A stretch of 64,000 bases of DNA from Phymorhynchus buccinoides (lineage: Eukaryota; Mollusca; Gastropoda; Neogastropoda; Raphitomidae), in NCBI GenBank assembly GCA_017654935.2, contig CM065698.1, positions 44,318,361 through 44,382,360 on the forward strand, in the 5' to 3' direction. Each line of letters begins with the position of its first letter. Position 1 is the first letter of the stretch. Shown piece by piece: positions 25,189 to 50,700 of this stretch. The notes beneath the pieces were generated by a model. The model was given only the letters and a program-made list of their open reading frames with translations. It was not told the DNA's origin and did not search any database. The position numbers were made by a program, and so were the translations under genes.

Positions 25189-25426
25189 CACCGCCAGCCA
25201 TGTTTCAGCCACAAATTTCCATTATTAAATTACCTGTGTAGAGAACAAAATCCATCTGCAGTATTGGGGATTCTTCTGTAACATATATAAAATAAGGTCT
25301 ATCCTTACTTCCCCAAACTAAGACAATAGGGTCTTTGGATAATAGACCCCAATTTGATGCCTTTTAGTGACATAGGTGTTAAATCACTGTGGTGCTAAAA
25401 TGCGACCTTGGCGGTGAAAGGGTTAA
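25189..25426. repeat. piggyBac-like MITE, family H, copy 2
   Basis: TTAACCCTTTCACCGCC and its perfect inverse GGCGGTGAAAGGGTTAA bound 238 bp. TTAA at each end fits piggyBac target preference. Confidence 0.88.
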
Positions 25427-25681
25427 AAAACGAGACAAGCAAATTGGATTGTGGCAATTTACACAAAGCAACTGGTCTTACTGAAACTAATTCGGACCAT
25501 AATTTATTTTACACAGCACAATTGGACTTTGAAACAAATTAGGCCATGATGGTTTCATACAACTCAACTGCTCTTTGAAACTAAAAGTAAATTGGACCAT
25601 GATAATTTATTTTACATAACGCAACTGGTCTTACTGAAAATGAAAAATAACTACGACCACGATAATGTTCCACAGCACAAT

Positions 25682-25768
25682 AATTCGAGGGGTGAATGCC
25701 AGAACTGCCTATCTGTGTTCTTTATTCCTTTTGAGATAGACCGTTCTGGCAGGCACCCCTCGAATTGG
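25682..25768. repeat. Short inverted repeat
   Basis: AATTCGAGGGGTGAATGCCA at the left and its near inverse (GCAGGCACCCCTCGAATT) at the right, with GAAC/GTTC inside, form a hairpin about 87 bp long. TTTATT at 25721-25726 (AATAAA on the minus strand) inside it could be the ZMYND12 polyadenylation signal. Confidence 0.6.
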
Positions 25769-25960
25769 TCTCACTCACTAACACTCAAAAATAAACCTGG
25801 GCCATGGTAATTTTGCTCAACACAGTCGATCTTGATTAAAATGTCCTACATGGGGGGGGGGGGGGGAAGAAGGAAGAATCGCGCACACAGCATTTTCTGG
25901 TGGCTAAAACAAAAAAGCCAGGATAAACCATTTACTAGCTGAGGTGTGATGGACTCTGCC

Positions 25961-37856
<11,896 letters not shown>

Positions 37857-38048
37857 GGTTGCTTATTTCAGCTGTTAGAGCACAACAAGAGCCACTGTCT
37901 GACACCCTATGGAAGACAGCTTAGCACCCCGCCATCTTTGTTGTCGGCGTTGCTACAACACCACGCATGCGCACCAGCAAAGGGAGATCAATGCAGACGA
38001 ACATCCTGATTGAACAAACCGGCCCCATGTGTGAAATAGTCCGCGAAA
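37857..38048. promoter_or_regulatory. Bidirectional promoter between ZMYND12 and TMEM201
   Basis: The two start codons are 192 bp apart and point away from each other. The gap contains an NRF1-like motif ACGCATGCGCA (37963-37973) and, on the minus strand, a YY1-like motif CAAAGATGGCGG (complement of 37929-37940). No TATA box was seen. An imperfect X-box-like GTTGTAGCAAC (complement of about 37949-37959) is of interest because ZMYND12 is a ciliary gene, but it lacks the normal spacing. Confidence 0.75.
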
Positions 38049-38122
38049 ATGGAGCTTTTATGGGGAATGGCGTTTGTTGTGACGATCGTCGTTTTACTTC
38101 TTTTGTGCTACAGGAATTTAAG
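38049..38122 (+). CDS. TMEM201: TMEM201 coding exon 1
   Basis: ATG at 38049; MELLWGMAFVVTIVVLLLLC then YRNL, a hydrophobic N-terminus. The donor is AG|GTTTGT. The in-frame ATG at residue 7 is an alternative start. Confidence 0.88.
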
Positions 38123-39121
38123 GTTTGTTATTCAGTCCTACATCAGACAATTACAGTTCGGTCGCGTCTATCGACTATCGTCAGAAGCTCCTCCCCTCCC
38201 CACTCCTCGTCTGAACCTCTTCACCCCCCCCCCCCCCCTTTCGTACCCTGCTCCCCTCCTTCCCACTGTCTTCACCTTTCCGTTACCTCAACTTCATCCC
38301 CCCTGTCCAGGCCTCTCCCCCAAATTATGCCCACCCCCTTCTCACCCCCCTCCCATTCAATCCCGCATTGACTGATTGAGCTGATAATCTGGGCAGCAGC
38401 AAGTTCTACACAACGTCACAAGTCTTCTTCTTGAATATATAGCATCCTCCATCAACAATTTGAATTTGATGATTATGATGCTTACGACATGGGGGGTTTC
38501 CAACTAATCAGGAGACTTGTGTGAAGGACTTGCTGCCCAGATGATCAGCTCAATGCGGGATTGAATGGGAGGGGGGGTGGGCATGATTTTTTTTGGGGGG
38601 GAGGCCCGGACAGGGGGTATGGAGTTGACTCCATTGAGACAACGGAAAGGTGAAGAAAGGGGGAGGGGGAGGGAGGAATGAGGGGGGGGGGGGAGGGGGG
38701 CTCAGATCCGGGATTTGAAGAATTCCTCCACCGAGGCTGGTGATATTGCCTCAGGTGGAAGAGAGTTCCACTCACTCACAGCCCTGGGAAAGAATGAGTA
38801 CTTCCTGTAATTTGTTTTACAGGCAGGAAGTAGGTAGGCCAATGAGTGAGTCTGTCGTGATGGAGGATGGGGAACTGGCTGGTGTGGAGTGTGAACTGTT
38901 AAGTTGGAAACCCCCCACGTCGTTAGAGTCATAATCATCAAATTGTTGATGCAAGAAGAAGAAGAAGAAGTGGCGTCTGTGACGTATATGACCAGATCCA
39001 GACAAGCAGACTTAGTGACAGAAACTGAGAAAGCTTCTGCAGAGCTTTGCAGCCTCTCAACCCTCTTACTGGTCTTAGGCCTTCCTTCCTTCCATAGACC
39101 AACCAGTCACTTTTGACTATT

Positions 39122-39189
<68 letters not shown>

Positions 39190-39228
39190 ACACACATGAC
39201 ACATACACAAGCACACACACACACACGT

Positions 39229-39291
<63 letters not shown>

Positions 39292-42200
39292 AACACACTT
39301 TCAAAGGTTTGCTTGAATGCCGTTTGTCTTTTTAATATATACTATAGTTTTATGGTTTACACTGTATACTATTTTCTCTATAAGAAGACCTGTAAACCTT
39401 TTCTTGTTGATTTTTCAGACCTCTATTTCCCGTAAAGGTCAATTGCTGGTTTTGCAACCAGGACACCCAGGTGCCTTATGGGAACAGGAACTGCTGGGAC
39501 TGTCCTCACTGCGACCAGTACAACGGCTTTGATTCTGTGAGTCGTCTTTCTTCGTCAATTGCTCAGTCTCCTGTCATATGAGCAAAGATGTATTAATCTC
39601 AGGCATCAGAATTATCAGGATTTCAGAGGATTAAGAATTTCTCACACTCACAGAGGACTGGCTTCTCTTGTCAGAGTTTTGTCCTTTTTCTTGAGTGTTG
39701 TTGTTTGTGTTGAATGAATTAAAGTGATTTATCACTGTTATCACTATATTAACTTAAATTAAGCCTTTTTGGTGGTGTTCAGAACTGATGTTGCTCCTCT
39801 AGTCTATAGTCTGGGGCCTTTATGGCCCTTTTAGTTTAGTTTTACCACAGTTTTTAGAGGATTAGAGTTTAGACTTCAGACTATTCTGATGCATGATCAT
39901 GCTGCTGTTATGCGTCTAACTAAGAAATAGTTGGGCACAGCATGTCCGTCTTCAGCTGGAGAAAATCTCTGTAACTGTAAGAAATTCTGGAGAGAGAAAA
40001 AAAGGCAGGAGAATGGATCAGTAAAGCAGAAAGATAGTTGAGATGATAGTAAGCAAACAGAAAGGCAGAGTCAAAGTGACAGATTAGACTAGAGATATTA
40101 AAAGGACAGAACGTATGAAAGACACCCCTCCCCCATAGACTTCCAAATTTGGCGGAGGAGTGCGCTTTTTTAAAGACTTTCGGTAAAGGTAAAGATGTGC
40201 CACCCCCCATGCATTTCTCGGTTAATTGTATTTTCCCGTTTTTGCCTTTCTTACCATACATAAAGCTGTATTTTAGGAACATTTTTAGCTAATTACCTTT
40301 TTGGAATACTAACCCTAACCCTAACCCTACCCCTAAACCTAACCCTACCCCCCACTATGTACTGCAGTACACCGCGATTTGTCACAGTTGTGGTTCGTTG
40401 CGTTTTTCCGTCTTATACGGGGGTGGGGGGTAGGGTTAGGGTTAGGGCTAGGGTTAGGGTTAGGGTTAGTATTCCAAAAAGGTTATTAGCTAAAAATGTT
40501 CCTAAAATACAGCTTTATGTATGGTAATAAAGGCAATAACGGAAAAATACAATTAACCGAGATAGGTAGGGGGGGTGGCACATCTTGACCTTTACCACTA
40601 TTTCTACTGCCGTGGATTGTTTTACTTGCATAAAGTGGATGGGTCAGACTTGCTTTAAATCCCCATGAATCTGAAATTGTGAAATTGATTGAAGAGTTTA
40701 TTCATGTTCTAATGATGGTGGTTATTTTTTTTTTAACTTTTTTTTAATTTCCTTATATTGTTATAAAAATTTTTTTAATACATAAACAAAAATAAAACTT
40801 TTATTAAAAGTACATAATTATAGTTAGTAAGAAAAAAATACACACATGCATACACGGAAATGATTATGATGGTGTGTTTCTGGATAATAACTTCAATTAA
40901 CTTTGATTGATGTACATATATATATGAAATGTACTGATGACAAAGATGATGGTAAAGATGATGATTGTTGTTGCATCGTTGTTGATGTTCAGGATGGAGG
41001 ATACAACAAAGCGGTACCGGCACAGTACACAGAGGACATCAACCATCCCATCGGCTGTCAGCCGGCTGAATTCCTGACACGACATAGTCCTCTCCTCTGT
41101 CGCAGCTGTCAGCAAAACCGGCTGCTCAAAGTGAAGCAACTTGCAGCCTTTGAACCCCTCAATGAGGTGTGTGTACTGTGTGTGTGTGAAAGAGAGATCT
41201 CAAGAGAACATACATGTGCACATGTGTGTTTGTGTTTATGTTTAAATGTGAATGTACACACACAAAAAGTTCCAAGAGCGCTAGTCTGAATAGTTAATTG
41301 CTAAATTTGTGTAAAATTGAACGGAAAACTGATTTTGTTGGCATCGGCTCAAACAAGGATTAAGCCTTTTTAAGGACTGTAGATGAACACACACACGCAC
41401 GCGTGCGCTCGCGCACACACACACACGTGCGCGCACACACGTACACACACACACATTGCTTTTTTTTCTTCTTTCATTTGTTTGTTTAGATTTTCCCCCT
41501 TTCTTTTGAAGTTTCATTCTTTGAATCTTCTATTTTTTTAAATTCTATGTTTGAATTGTTTCCTTAAAGGTTATGTTCTTCCATAGGTACATCCTTTTGA
41601 TGGAAACAGTTGTACATAGATCTAGAGGCCCCTGTAGTGACATTGTATGTATTTCATGTTTTCCCCATTTAGACCTGTTTCATTGATCTACTGTGGATGT
41701 TTTCTGTTGACATTTTTGCCACATCATTTTTATTTCCATGTTTATCAGGCGACGTACGACGTAGAGATATCGGCGTACCAGTGTCATTTGGAGAAGGTGT
41801 ACGCCTGTCATTTTTATTTCCATGTTTATCAGGCAACGTACAACGTAGAGATATCGGCGTACCAGCATCATTTGGAGAAGGTGTACGCCCTGTGTTTTGC
41901 CTGTCATTTTTTTTATTCCCATGTTTATCAGGCGACGTACAACGTAGAGATATCGGCATACCAGCATCATTTAGAGAAGGTGTACGCCCTGTGTTCTGCC
42001 TGTCATTTTTTATTTCCATGTTTATCAGGCGACGTACAACGTAGAGATATCGGCATACCAGCATCATTTGGAGAAGGTGTACGCCCTGTGTTCTGCCTGT
42101 CATTTTTTATTTCCATGTTTATCAGGCGACGTACAACGTAGAGATATCGGCATACCAGCATCATTTGGAGAAGGTGTACGCCCTGTGTTCTGCCTGTCAT

Positions 42201-45200
42201 TTTTTATTTCCATGTTTATCAGGCAATATACGACGAAGAGATATCGGCGTACCAGCGTCATTTGGAGAAGGTGTACGCCTGTCATTTTTATTTCCATGTT
42301 TATCAGGCAACGTATGACGAAGAGATATCAGTGTACCAGCATCATTTGGAGAAGGTGTACGCCCTGTGTGCTGCCTGCGACACCGCTGTGCGCAGAGAAC
42401 TGGAGAGACAGGACAAGTCGTTAAACTGCCAGCAAGAACTTTCTCAAGACGCTGCTACTTCGGCGCCCGACAGTAGCTTGGAAAATGAGGTAGGATGTTG
42501 TTTTTTTGTTTGTTTCAATCATGGCCCTAAAACGAAGAGAACTATTTCCAGCAGGTGTGTGCGTGCGTGTGCATGTGCATGCGAGCACAAGCTATAAGGC
42601 ACCCCCCCCCCCAAATATTGTATCAAATCTTATTTGAAAAAAATATGAATTGTTTCTTATTATATTATAGCCATAGAGCACATAGATACATCTCAATCCA
42701 ACGACAACTAAAAAAAAATCGCTTTACGGTTCATAAAATATGGTACTCATCTTTTGAGTGATTATCAAAAACCTGAGAGCGTGATACACCTTGCATAATA
42801 AATGATGCAATCAAGGATGGGACGTTTGAAAGCCTAGCAGAGCTATGTTTAGTCCCAATATCCTAACCTAACCTAACCTAACCATCAACAACTGACCTGA
42901 CTATATATACCGGTGCTATATTCACGAACAGAGCGACAAGGCAGCGTACCAGCCTCTCCCCTACTTGCTGCTGCAGTGTCTACCCTGGGTGGGTTGCCTA
43001 CTAGTACTACCCACAGTATGCACAGTACTGCTGCTGCTGGGTGTGGCTGCAGACTCCTCCTATCTCCCCTACTGGTGGCCTGGCACTTCACAGAGATGGA
43101 GGGGTTGGATGGGGGAGGGTGTGGATGTGACCTGGGTCGGCTTGTTTGGGCTGCTCCTCTGCGTCTTCTCCAAACTTTTGCTTGGCAAGCACAGGTGAAC
43201 TGGATAATAATAATAATAATAATGAATATTTATATAGCGCAATACCCCATAGTGGGCTCATCACGCTTTACAAAGGCATCACAAAAATATTGAGGAAAAA
43301 TAAATACACAAATTATTCACGTACATCCACACAGATTAAAAACATCAAGCAAGACTTAAGCCTGTATAAAATAGCATGTCACACCAAACAATGAATAATA
43401 ATAATGAGACACAAATCTTACTTGTAAAATGAAAGAGAGAGAGAGAGAGCGAGCGAGAGAAAGAGAGAAGAGAGAGAGAGAGACGCTCTGAAATTTAAGC
43501 CCACTTATACAATGTAAATGAACTGTACATGTATAACACTGCCATAACATTCTCTCACACACAAACACAAACGTGCATGAAAGCGTGCACAAACACAACA
43601 CACACACACACGCGCGCACGCATGTGAACAAAGGGAGTGAGGAGGTAGATAGGTCACACACGTAATGTTCTGATCCATAGCTGATGCACTTGTACAATAG
43701 TGTTCAAGTGCTTCCGCTGTTGGGATGATCCCTGAAGTCTTTTAGCCAGGGTATGAAAACAAAAATCTTACCGCATTATAAAGCACAAATAAGTTGATAA
43801 ACATATCAATGCTTGCCTTACATTAATCACATCACATAAGACCTAACCTCTGTTTCACAACTACAACTATTAATTCAACTGTGCCGTTTCAGTCAAAGTC
43901 ACATTTTGTTCAAATGTAAGGCCTGTTTTCCATTACTCGACTGACTTAAATAAGCACAAAGAAGAAGAAACATAACGATGATGCATACTATAAAGTATTG
44001 GCTGCATTCTTGTGAAGAATGCTTAGCTAAGCAAAGTAAAATGGCCTTACTCAGAGTAATTACCTTATTTTTTGGATTATAAGGTACCCCTTATAAGGCG
44101 CAACCCCCAAATTTTATACAACGTTCAGTTTTTTTGTTATATTTTCTTAGTGTTTTATTAGTCATACTGTAAGGTGCACCCCCCAAGTTTTATAATAATA
44201 ATAATAATAATGAATATTTATATAGCGCCTATTCCTTGATTTAGGGCTCTAAGCGCTTTACATATTTAATACAAATACAACATAGAATATACATGATCTT
44301 ATACAATAAGAACATGACGAACGTACATAAATTTTACATGAGTAGAATATAGAAAAGTACATACATATGAACAAAAACACATATCTTGAAAAAGGTACAC
44401 AATTTACACAAACACACACACACAACACACACACACACACACGCACGCGCACACACACACACATACGGGCACGCCATGTGACAGCCTCTTCATCATTTTA
44501 CGGAAACTGAGTACATGGGGGTGGAGAGGAGCGGATTGGTGGGGGAGGAATTATGATCGTTAAACACGATGATCATTATACATAAGGTTGATCTTGTTAT
44601 TATAGTTTCTTACTATATCATTAGTCACATCATAAGGCCATGGGTGCAACTTTTCCTAGTATACAAGGATTTCCTGTTTTTGAATTTTACCAGAACAGGA
44701 ATGTCCTGTTTTTTAGTTTGTCAAACACAGTCTTTGTGTGTCTACTGTATTTTGCAAACACTTTAAAATAAGCATTTGTGTAAATTGTGGGAAAAGCAAA
44801 CTAAAATACCTTCATAAATCATTTTTGTTTAGCTGCAGGGGGACATTACCCCTGGACCCCGGCCTTTCAGTTTTTTCATTTTGTGTAGTTGCACCCATGT
44901 AAGGCGCAAGGGTCTCAGTCTAGGACAGAAATTATCGCCTTATAGTCTGTCAAATACAGAGTTGCTGTACCGAATCTATGACTTGGTGTGCCTCAGGTTG
45001 TGTGTGGTGGATGCGGCCCACATTGTAATGTGGCTGGCTGTATCAGTGATTTGTCTGTGTGCTTCAGACTGCGTGTGGTGGATGCGGTCCACATTGTAAT
45101 GTGGCTGGCTGTATCAGTGATTTGTCTGTGTGCCTCAGGCTGTATGTGGTGGATGCAGCCCACATTGTAATGTGGCTGGCTGTATCAGTGATTTGTCTGT

Positions 45201-47709
45201 GTACCTCATCAGTGATTTGTCTGTGTGCCTCAGGCTGCATGTGGTGGATGCGGTCCACATTGTAATGTGGCTGGCTGTATCAATGATTTGTCTGTGTGCC
45301 TCAGGCTGCATGTGGTGGATGCGGTCCACATTGTAATGTGGCTGGCTGTATCAGTGATTTGTCTGTGTGCCTCAGGCTGCATGTGGTGGATGCGGTCCAC
45401 ATTGTAATGTGGCTGGCTGTATCAGTGATTTGTCTGTGTGCCTCAGGCTGCATGTGGTTGATGCGGCCCACATTGTAATGTGGCTGGCTGTATCAGTGAT
45501 TTGTCTGTGTGCCTCAGGCTGCATGTGGTGGATGCGGCCCACATTGTAATGTGGCTGGCTGTATCTGATTTGTCTGTGTGCCTCAGGCTGCATGTGGTGG
45601 ATGCGGCCCACATTGTAATGTGGCTGGCTGTATCAGTGATTTGTCTGTGTGCCTCAGACTGCGTGTGGTTGATGCAGCCCACATTTTAATGTGGCTGGCT
45701 GTATCAGTGATTTGTCTGTGTGCCTCAGACTGCGTGTGGTTGATGCAGCCCACATTTTAATGTGGCTGGCTGTATCAGTGATTTGTCTGTGTGCCTCAGA
45801 CTGCGTGTGGTTGATGCAGCCCACATTTTAATGTGGCTGGCTGTATCAGTGATTTGTCTGTGTGCCTCAGACTGCGTGTGGTTGATGCAGCCCACATTTT
45901 AATGTGGCTGGCTGTATCAGTGATTTGTCTGTGTGCCTCAGACTGCGTGTGGTTGATGCAGCCCACATTTTAATGTGGCTGGCTGTATCAGTGATTTGTC
46001 TGTGTGCCTCAGACTGCGTGTGGTTGATGCAGCCCACATTTTAATGTGGCTGGCTGTATCAGTGATTTGTCTGTGTGCCTCAGGCTGCATGTGGTGGATG
46101 CGGCCCACATTGTAATGTGGCTGGCTGTATCAGTGATTTGTCTGTGTGCCTCAGGCTGCATGTGGTGGATGCGGTCCACATTGTAATGTGGCTGGCTGTA
46201 TCAGTGATTTGTCTGTGTGCCTCAGGCTGCATGTGGTGGATGCGGCCCACATTGTAATGTGGCTGGCTGTATCAATGATTTGTCTGTGTGCCTCAGGCTG
46301 CATGTGGTGGATGCGGTCCACATTGTAATGTGGCTGGCTGTATCAATGATTTGTCTGTGTGCCTCAGGCTGCATGTGGTGGATGCGGCCCACATTGTAAT
46401 GTGGCTGGCTGTATCAGTGATTTGTCTGTGTGCCTCAGGCTGCATGTGGTGGATGCGGTCCACATTGTAATGTGGCTGGCTGTATCAATGATTTGTCTGT
46501 GTGCCTCAGGCTGCATGTGGTGGATGCGGCCCACATTGTAATGTGGCTGGCTGTATCAGTGATTTGTCTGTGTGCCTCAGGCTGCATGTGGTTGATGCGG
46601 CCCACATTGTAATGTGGCTGGCTGTATCAATGATTTGTCTGTGTGCCTCAGGCTGCATGTGGTGGATGCGGCCCACATTGTAATGTGGCTGGCTGTATCA
46701 ATGATTTGTCTGTGTGCCTCATCAGTGATTTGTCTGTGTGCCTCATCAGTGATTTGTCTGTGTGCCTCAGGCTGCATGTGGTTGATGCGGCCCACATTGT
46801 AATGTGGCTGGCTGTATCAGTGATTTGTCTGTGTGCCTCAGGCTGCATGTGGTTGATGCGGCCCACATTGTAATGTGGCTGGCTGTATCAGTGATTTGTC
46901 TGTGTGCTTCAGGCTGCGTGTGGTGGATGCGGCCCACATTGTAATGTGGCTGGCTGTGGCGCTGACTGCCATGTGGAGGCCTCACCCCGTGCTCTGGGCA
47001 TGTCTGCCTCCGATGCTGCTTCTGGTGGACTTGTGTGTGATCTTCAAACGTCGCCATCTGCCTAACGTCTCGTCAACAGTTATGAAAAGGTATGTGTGGG
47101 TGAGAGGGGTGGGGTAGAGGTAGGGATAGATGAACCGTACTTTACGGGCCATAAGGCGTGTTGTTTAGGGCGCACCCTTAAAATTGTACAGAAAATTCTG
47201 ATTTTGTTATAATTGTTTCTTACTAAATTATTAGTCTTATTGTAAGGCGCAGGATTCTCCGAAGTGGGAGTGTGGCTGCCCATGTGGCGGTGTAATCAAA
47301 AACAGCCTCACGCGTAATGTTCTCATCCCTAGCTGGTGCATTTGTACCATAGTTTTCAAGTGCTTTGGCGGTTGGGATGATCCCTGGAGTCTTTTAGCCA
47401 GGGTATGACAACAACAACAACATAAGGCGCAGGGGTCTATGTCTTGAAAAAATAATCAGGAAAATTTATATAGCGCCCATCCTACTATGTAGGCTACAGG
47501 GCGCTGTACACAAAATTGAAATGGAATAAAAACATGAAACAAAAATCCAATAACATCAGCAGACAAAAACAATACACATATCAATCAGCAACAACAACTG
47601 CTGTGACTACTACTACTACTGCTAGGACTAATGCACGTATGCATTTTCACACAATTCACAAGCATGAAATAACAACATAATCACAAAAACAACACGCACA
47701 CCCAGCACA

Positions 47710-47749
<40 letters not shown>

Positions 47750-50700
47750 TGCATGCGCACACACACCATGCATACATACTCATATAGGGGCCTACATGAA
47801 CGCGTCACACGCACACACACAACACAAACATGCGCATGCACACATACACCACACACACACGTGCGCACACGCACGCACACATACACACAGACACACACAC
47901 GCACGCACGCGAGCGCGCGCGCACACACACACACAGAACACGTGATGACACACATACACATAACAAGATGGACAGATAGAGTAGCTGGCAATATTTCTAA
48001 GTTTTATGTACTCTGCAGCTGCAGTTTGAAGTATAATAAAGTATCGGCTTTTAATCTGTGAAATATTGTGTGTTTGTGTGTATGGTTTTGCACAAAACCA
48101 TTCCGTTCAGTTTTCGCGTGAAACATAGCCTGTAGACGTGGTTTGCCCAAAGCTATTTTAACAGCAGAATGTTGAATTCTTCTTCTTCTTCACTATTTGT
48201 TTTATCAATCTATTGACATTGCACTGTATGTTTGGTCAAACCCCAGACTGTTGCTGGAAGGAGTTTCCTCCCCTGCCGGTGCCAGTGACGCTGCGTCGGA
48301 GGCCGTGTCATCCGTCAGCACCAGCTGTCGACAGCGATTCACGTCTCCCTTTACAAACAGCCGTGACAAGCAACATCATCAAAACTCTCCCTTCATGGAC
48401 AGTGGAGATGGGCCCGGAGTGTCTGGAGGGGAAATTTCTCCGGCTATGGGGAATGACCGTGGAGCGTTATCGCCAGAATCCGCAGCCACAAAGAAGAAAC
48501 ACTGCGACTTGGACGAACTGGGAATAGGACTGGGTTCTGTGCTGATTGGTCGCCTGTCCAGCCAATCAGGTAAGCTGTACTATTAACGAGTGATTTAGGT
48601 GCAGTAGTTTCTCGTGACGCAGGCTGTGAACATTTTAACATAGTACGTTAGTTAAAGAGGAAAGTGGAAGAGCTGTGTCGAAAGTTAGTGAATAAGTGGT
48701 GGCCTGTTCTTGTTGTGGGTCATGTTGCATGTTTTAAAAGTTCACTAAGAATATGAAACAACGAGGCCTGAAACACAAAATTGCTTGTAAGAAAAATTTA
48801 TTTGCATGAAACATACTACAGTGAATCAATGTTACTGTGTTTTGGTTATGCAGGTTCTGGCAGTGTGGCATCTGCCCTGCTGCCTTCCTCCTCCTCCGGC
48901 AACGTGTTTGGCCCGGTGACCCAGAAGCCCTTCAGTGCGGGGCCCTCCTTCCCCCGGCCCCTCATCTCCCCCGCCAGGCTCACCGTGCTCTCCTTTTCAC
49001 AGAAAGGTGGCTGCTTCTGTGTTGACGAATAACGCTGTTAGTTTCTGTCAAAGCCATTGTTAGCCCCCACCGCTTCCTCAGGCATGGTAATTTTCAGAGA
49101 ATTCTCTGAATGCAGGCCATTTGCCTTGTCCACTGATCTTTTTTTCTTTCTTTTTTTCCTCCTTTTTTTTTTTAACCCTCCACTGTCCCCCGCCTTTCTT
49201 TTCATTTTCTTTTCTTTTTTAATGATTTTTTTTTTTTTTTTCCCCAACATATTTTCTCCCTGTCTCTCTCTCTCCCTCTCTCTCTTACATTTTTATGTGT
49301 GTGAACTACTACAATGGACATTATTTTGTGGCGAACGTTTAGTGTTATTTTTTGATACAAAAAAGTCAGGGTTTCTGTCTGACCTAGTGTGTGGTGCATT
49401 GACTCATTCATTCCGTTTGGTGTGCTGTTTATGAATGTGAGTGCGTGTGTCGACGTGTTCCGAGTAAGTATGAAAGTATGTACCGATAAAGAACAAAATA
49501 TGGTATACTTTTAATAAATACTGCTCGTCCTTCCATTTATACCCCCCTTGTCCCAAAAATCGAAAATTAAATGGACAAGGCCGAGTAGGGAAGGAAATAA
49601 AACAAACAAGGGAAAAAAACACTCCACTGATCTTCGTGTCATAGTAATTCAAAATAATAAGTTAAAGATTGTTGCAGTAATTCTTCGCTATTTGTTCCTG
49701 TTTTTAAGCATAACATGAAAGTTGAGTTAAAGATTGTTGCAGTAATTCTTCACTATTTGTTCTTGTTTTTAAGCATAAAGTGAAAGTTAAGTTAAAGATT
49801 GTTGCAGTAATTCTTCACTATTTGTTCTTGTTTTTAAGCATAAAGTGAAAGTTAAGTTAAAGATTGTTGCAGTAATTCTTCACTATTTGTTCTTGTTTTT
49901 AAGCATAAAGTGAAAGTTAAGTTAAAGATTGTTGCAGTAATTCTTCACTATTTGTTCTTGTTTTTAAGCATAAAGTGAAAGTTGAGTTAAAGATTGTTGC
50001 AGTAATTCTTCACTATTTGTTCTTGTTTTTAAGCATAAAGTGAAAGTTGAGTTAAAGATTGTTGCAGTAATTCTTCGCTATTTGTTCTTGGTTTTAAGCA
50101 TAAAATGAAAGTTGAGTTAAAGATTGTTGCAGTAATTCTTCGCTATTTGTTCTTGTTTTTAAGCATAAAATGAAAGTTGAGTTAAAGATTGTTGCAGTAA
50201 TTCTTCGCTCTTTGTTCTTGTTTTTAAGCATAAAATGAAAGTTGAGTTCTGTACTGTCTCTCTTTCATGGTGCTACAGACGGACACACGGTGAACGGCAA
50301 CGAGCGGGGACACGGCTTTGCGATGCCGGGCGGTGTGCAGGGGGCGGGAACTGTGTGGGGGAAAACCACCCAAGGCACCAATCCGTTTCTCCCCCAGGGC
50401 TCACGACCCCTCTCCATGTTTTCTCCCAGAACACCACCGGCAAGGGGAAACGACCCTGGTTTGACGACTGATGTGAGTGAGAGGAGAGGTAAGTAATTTG
50501 ATTGTGTGTCTATGTACAGAGATTTGTTTTTTTCAGCCTTGTTGATCCTTTTTGTGTTTTGGTTTGTGGTCAGGTTTGTACAAATGTCCGCGAGTGTGAT
50601 CGTACTCAAAAGGCGGTTATGTAATCGTACATACACAAACGTGCATGAACAAGCACACATGCATACACAGACACGCACACAGGACAAGTAAAGTTCATTA

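Noticed and set aside
41669..42103. Minus-strand ORF of 144 codons with repeated peptides
   Set aside because: Antisense shadow of the exon 4 acceptor array of TMEM201.
44985..46960. CRISPR-like direct repeats
   Set aside because: Units are contiguous with no variable spacers, the DNA is clearly animal, and the repeat is exon-derived.
45064..47057. Series of 60-96 codon ORFs repeating the same peptide
   Set aside because: Each is the same 71-bp unit read in one frame until the shared TAA; they are copies of the start of TMEM201 exon 6, not genes.
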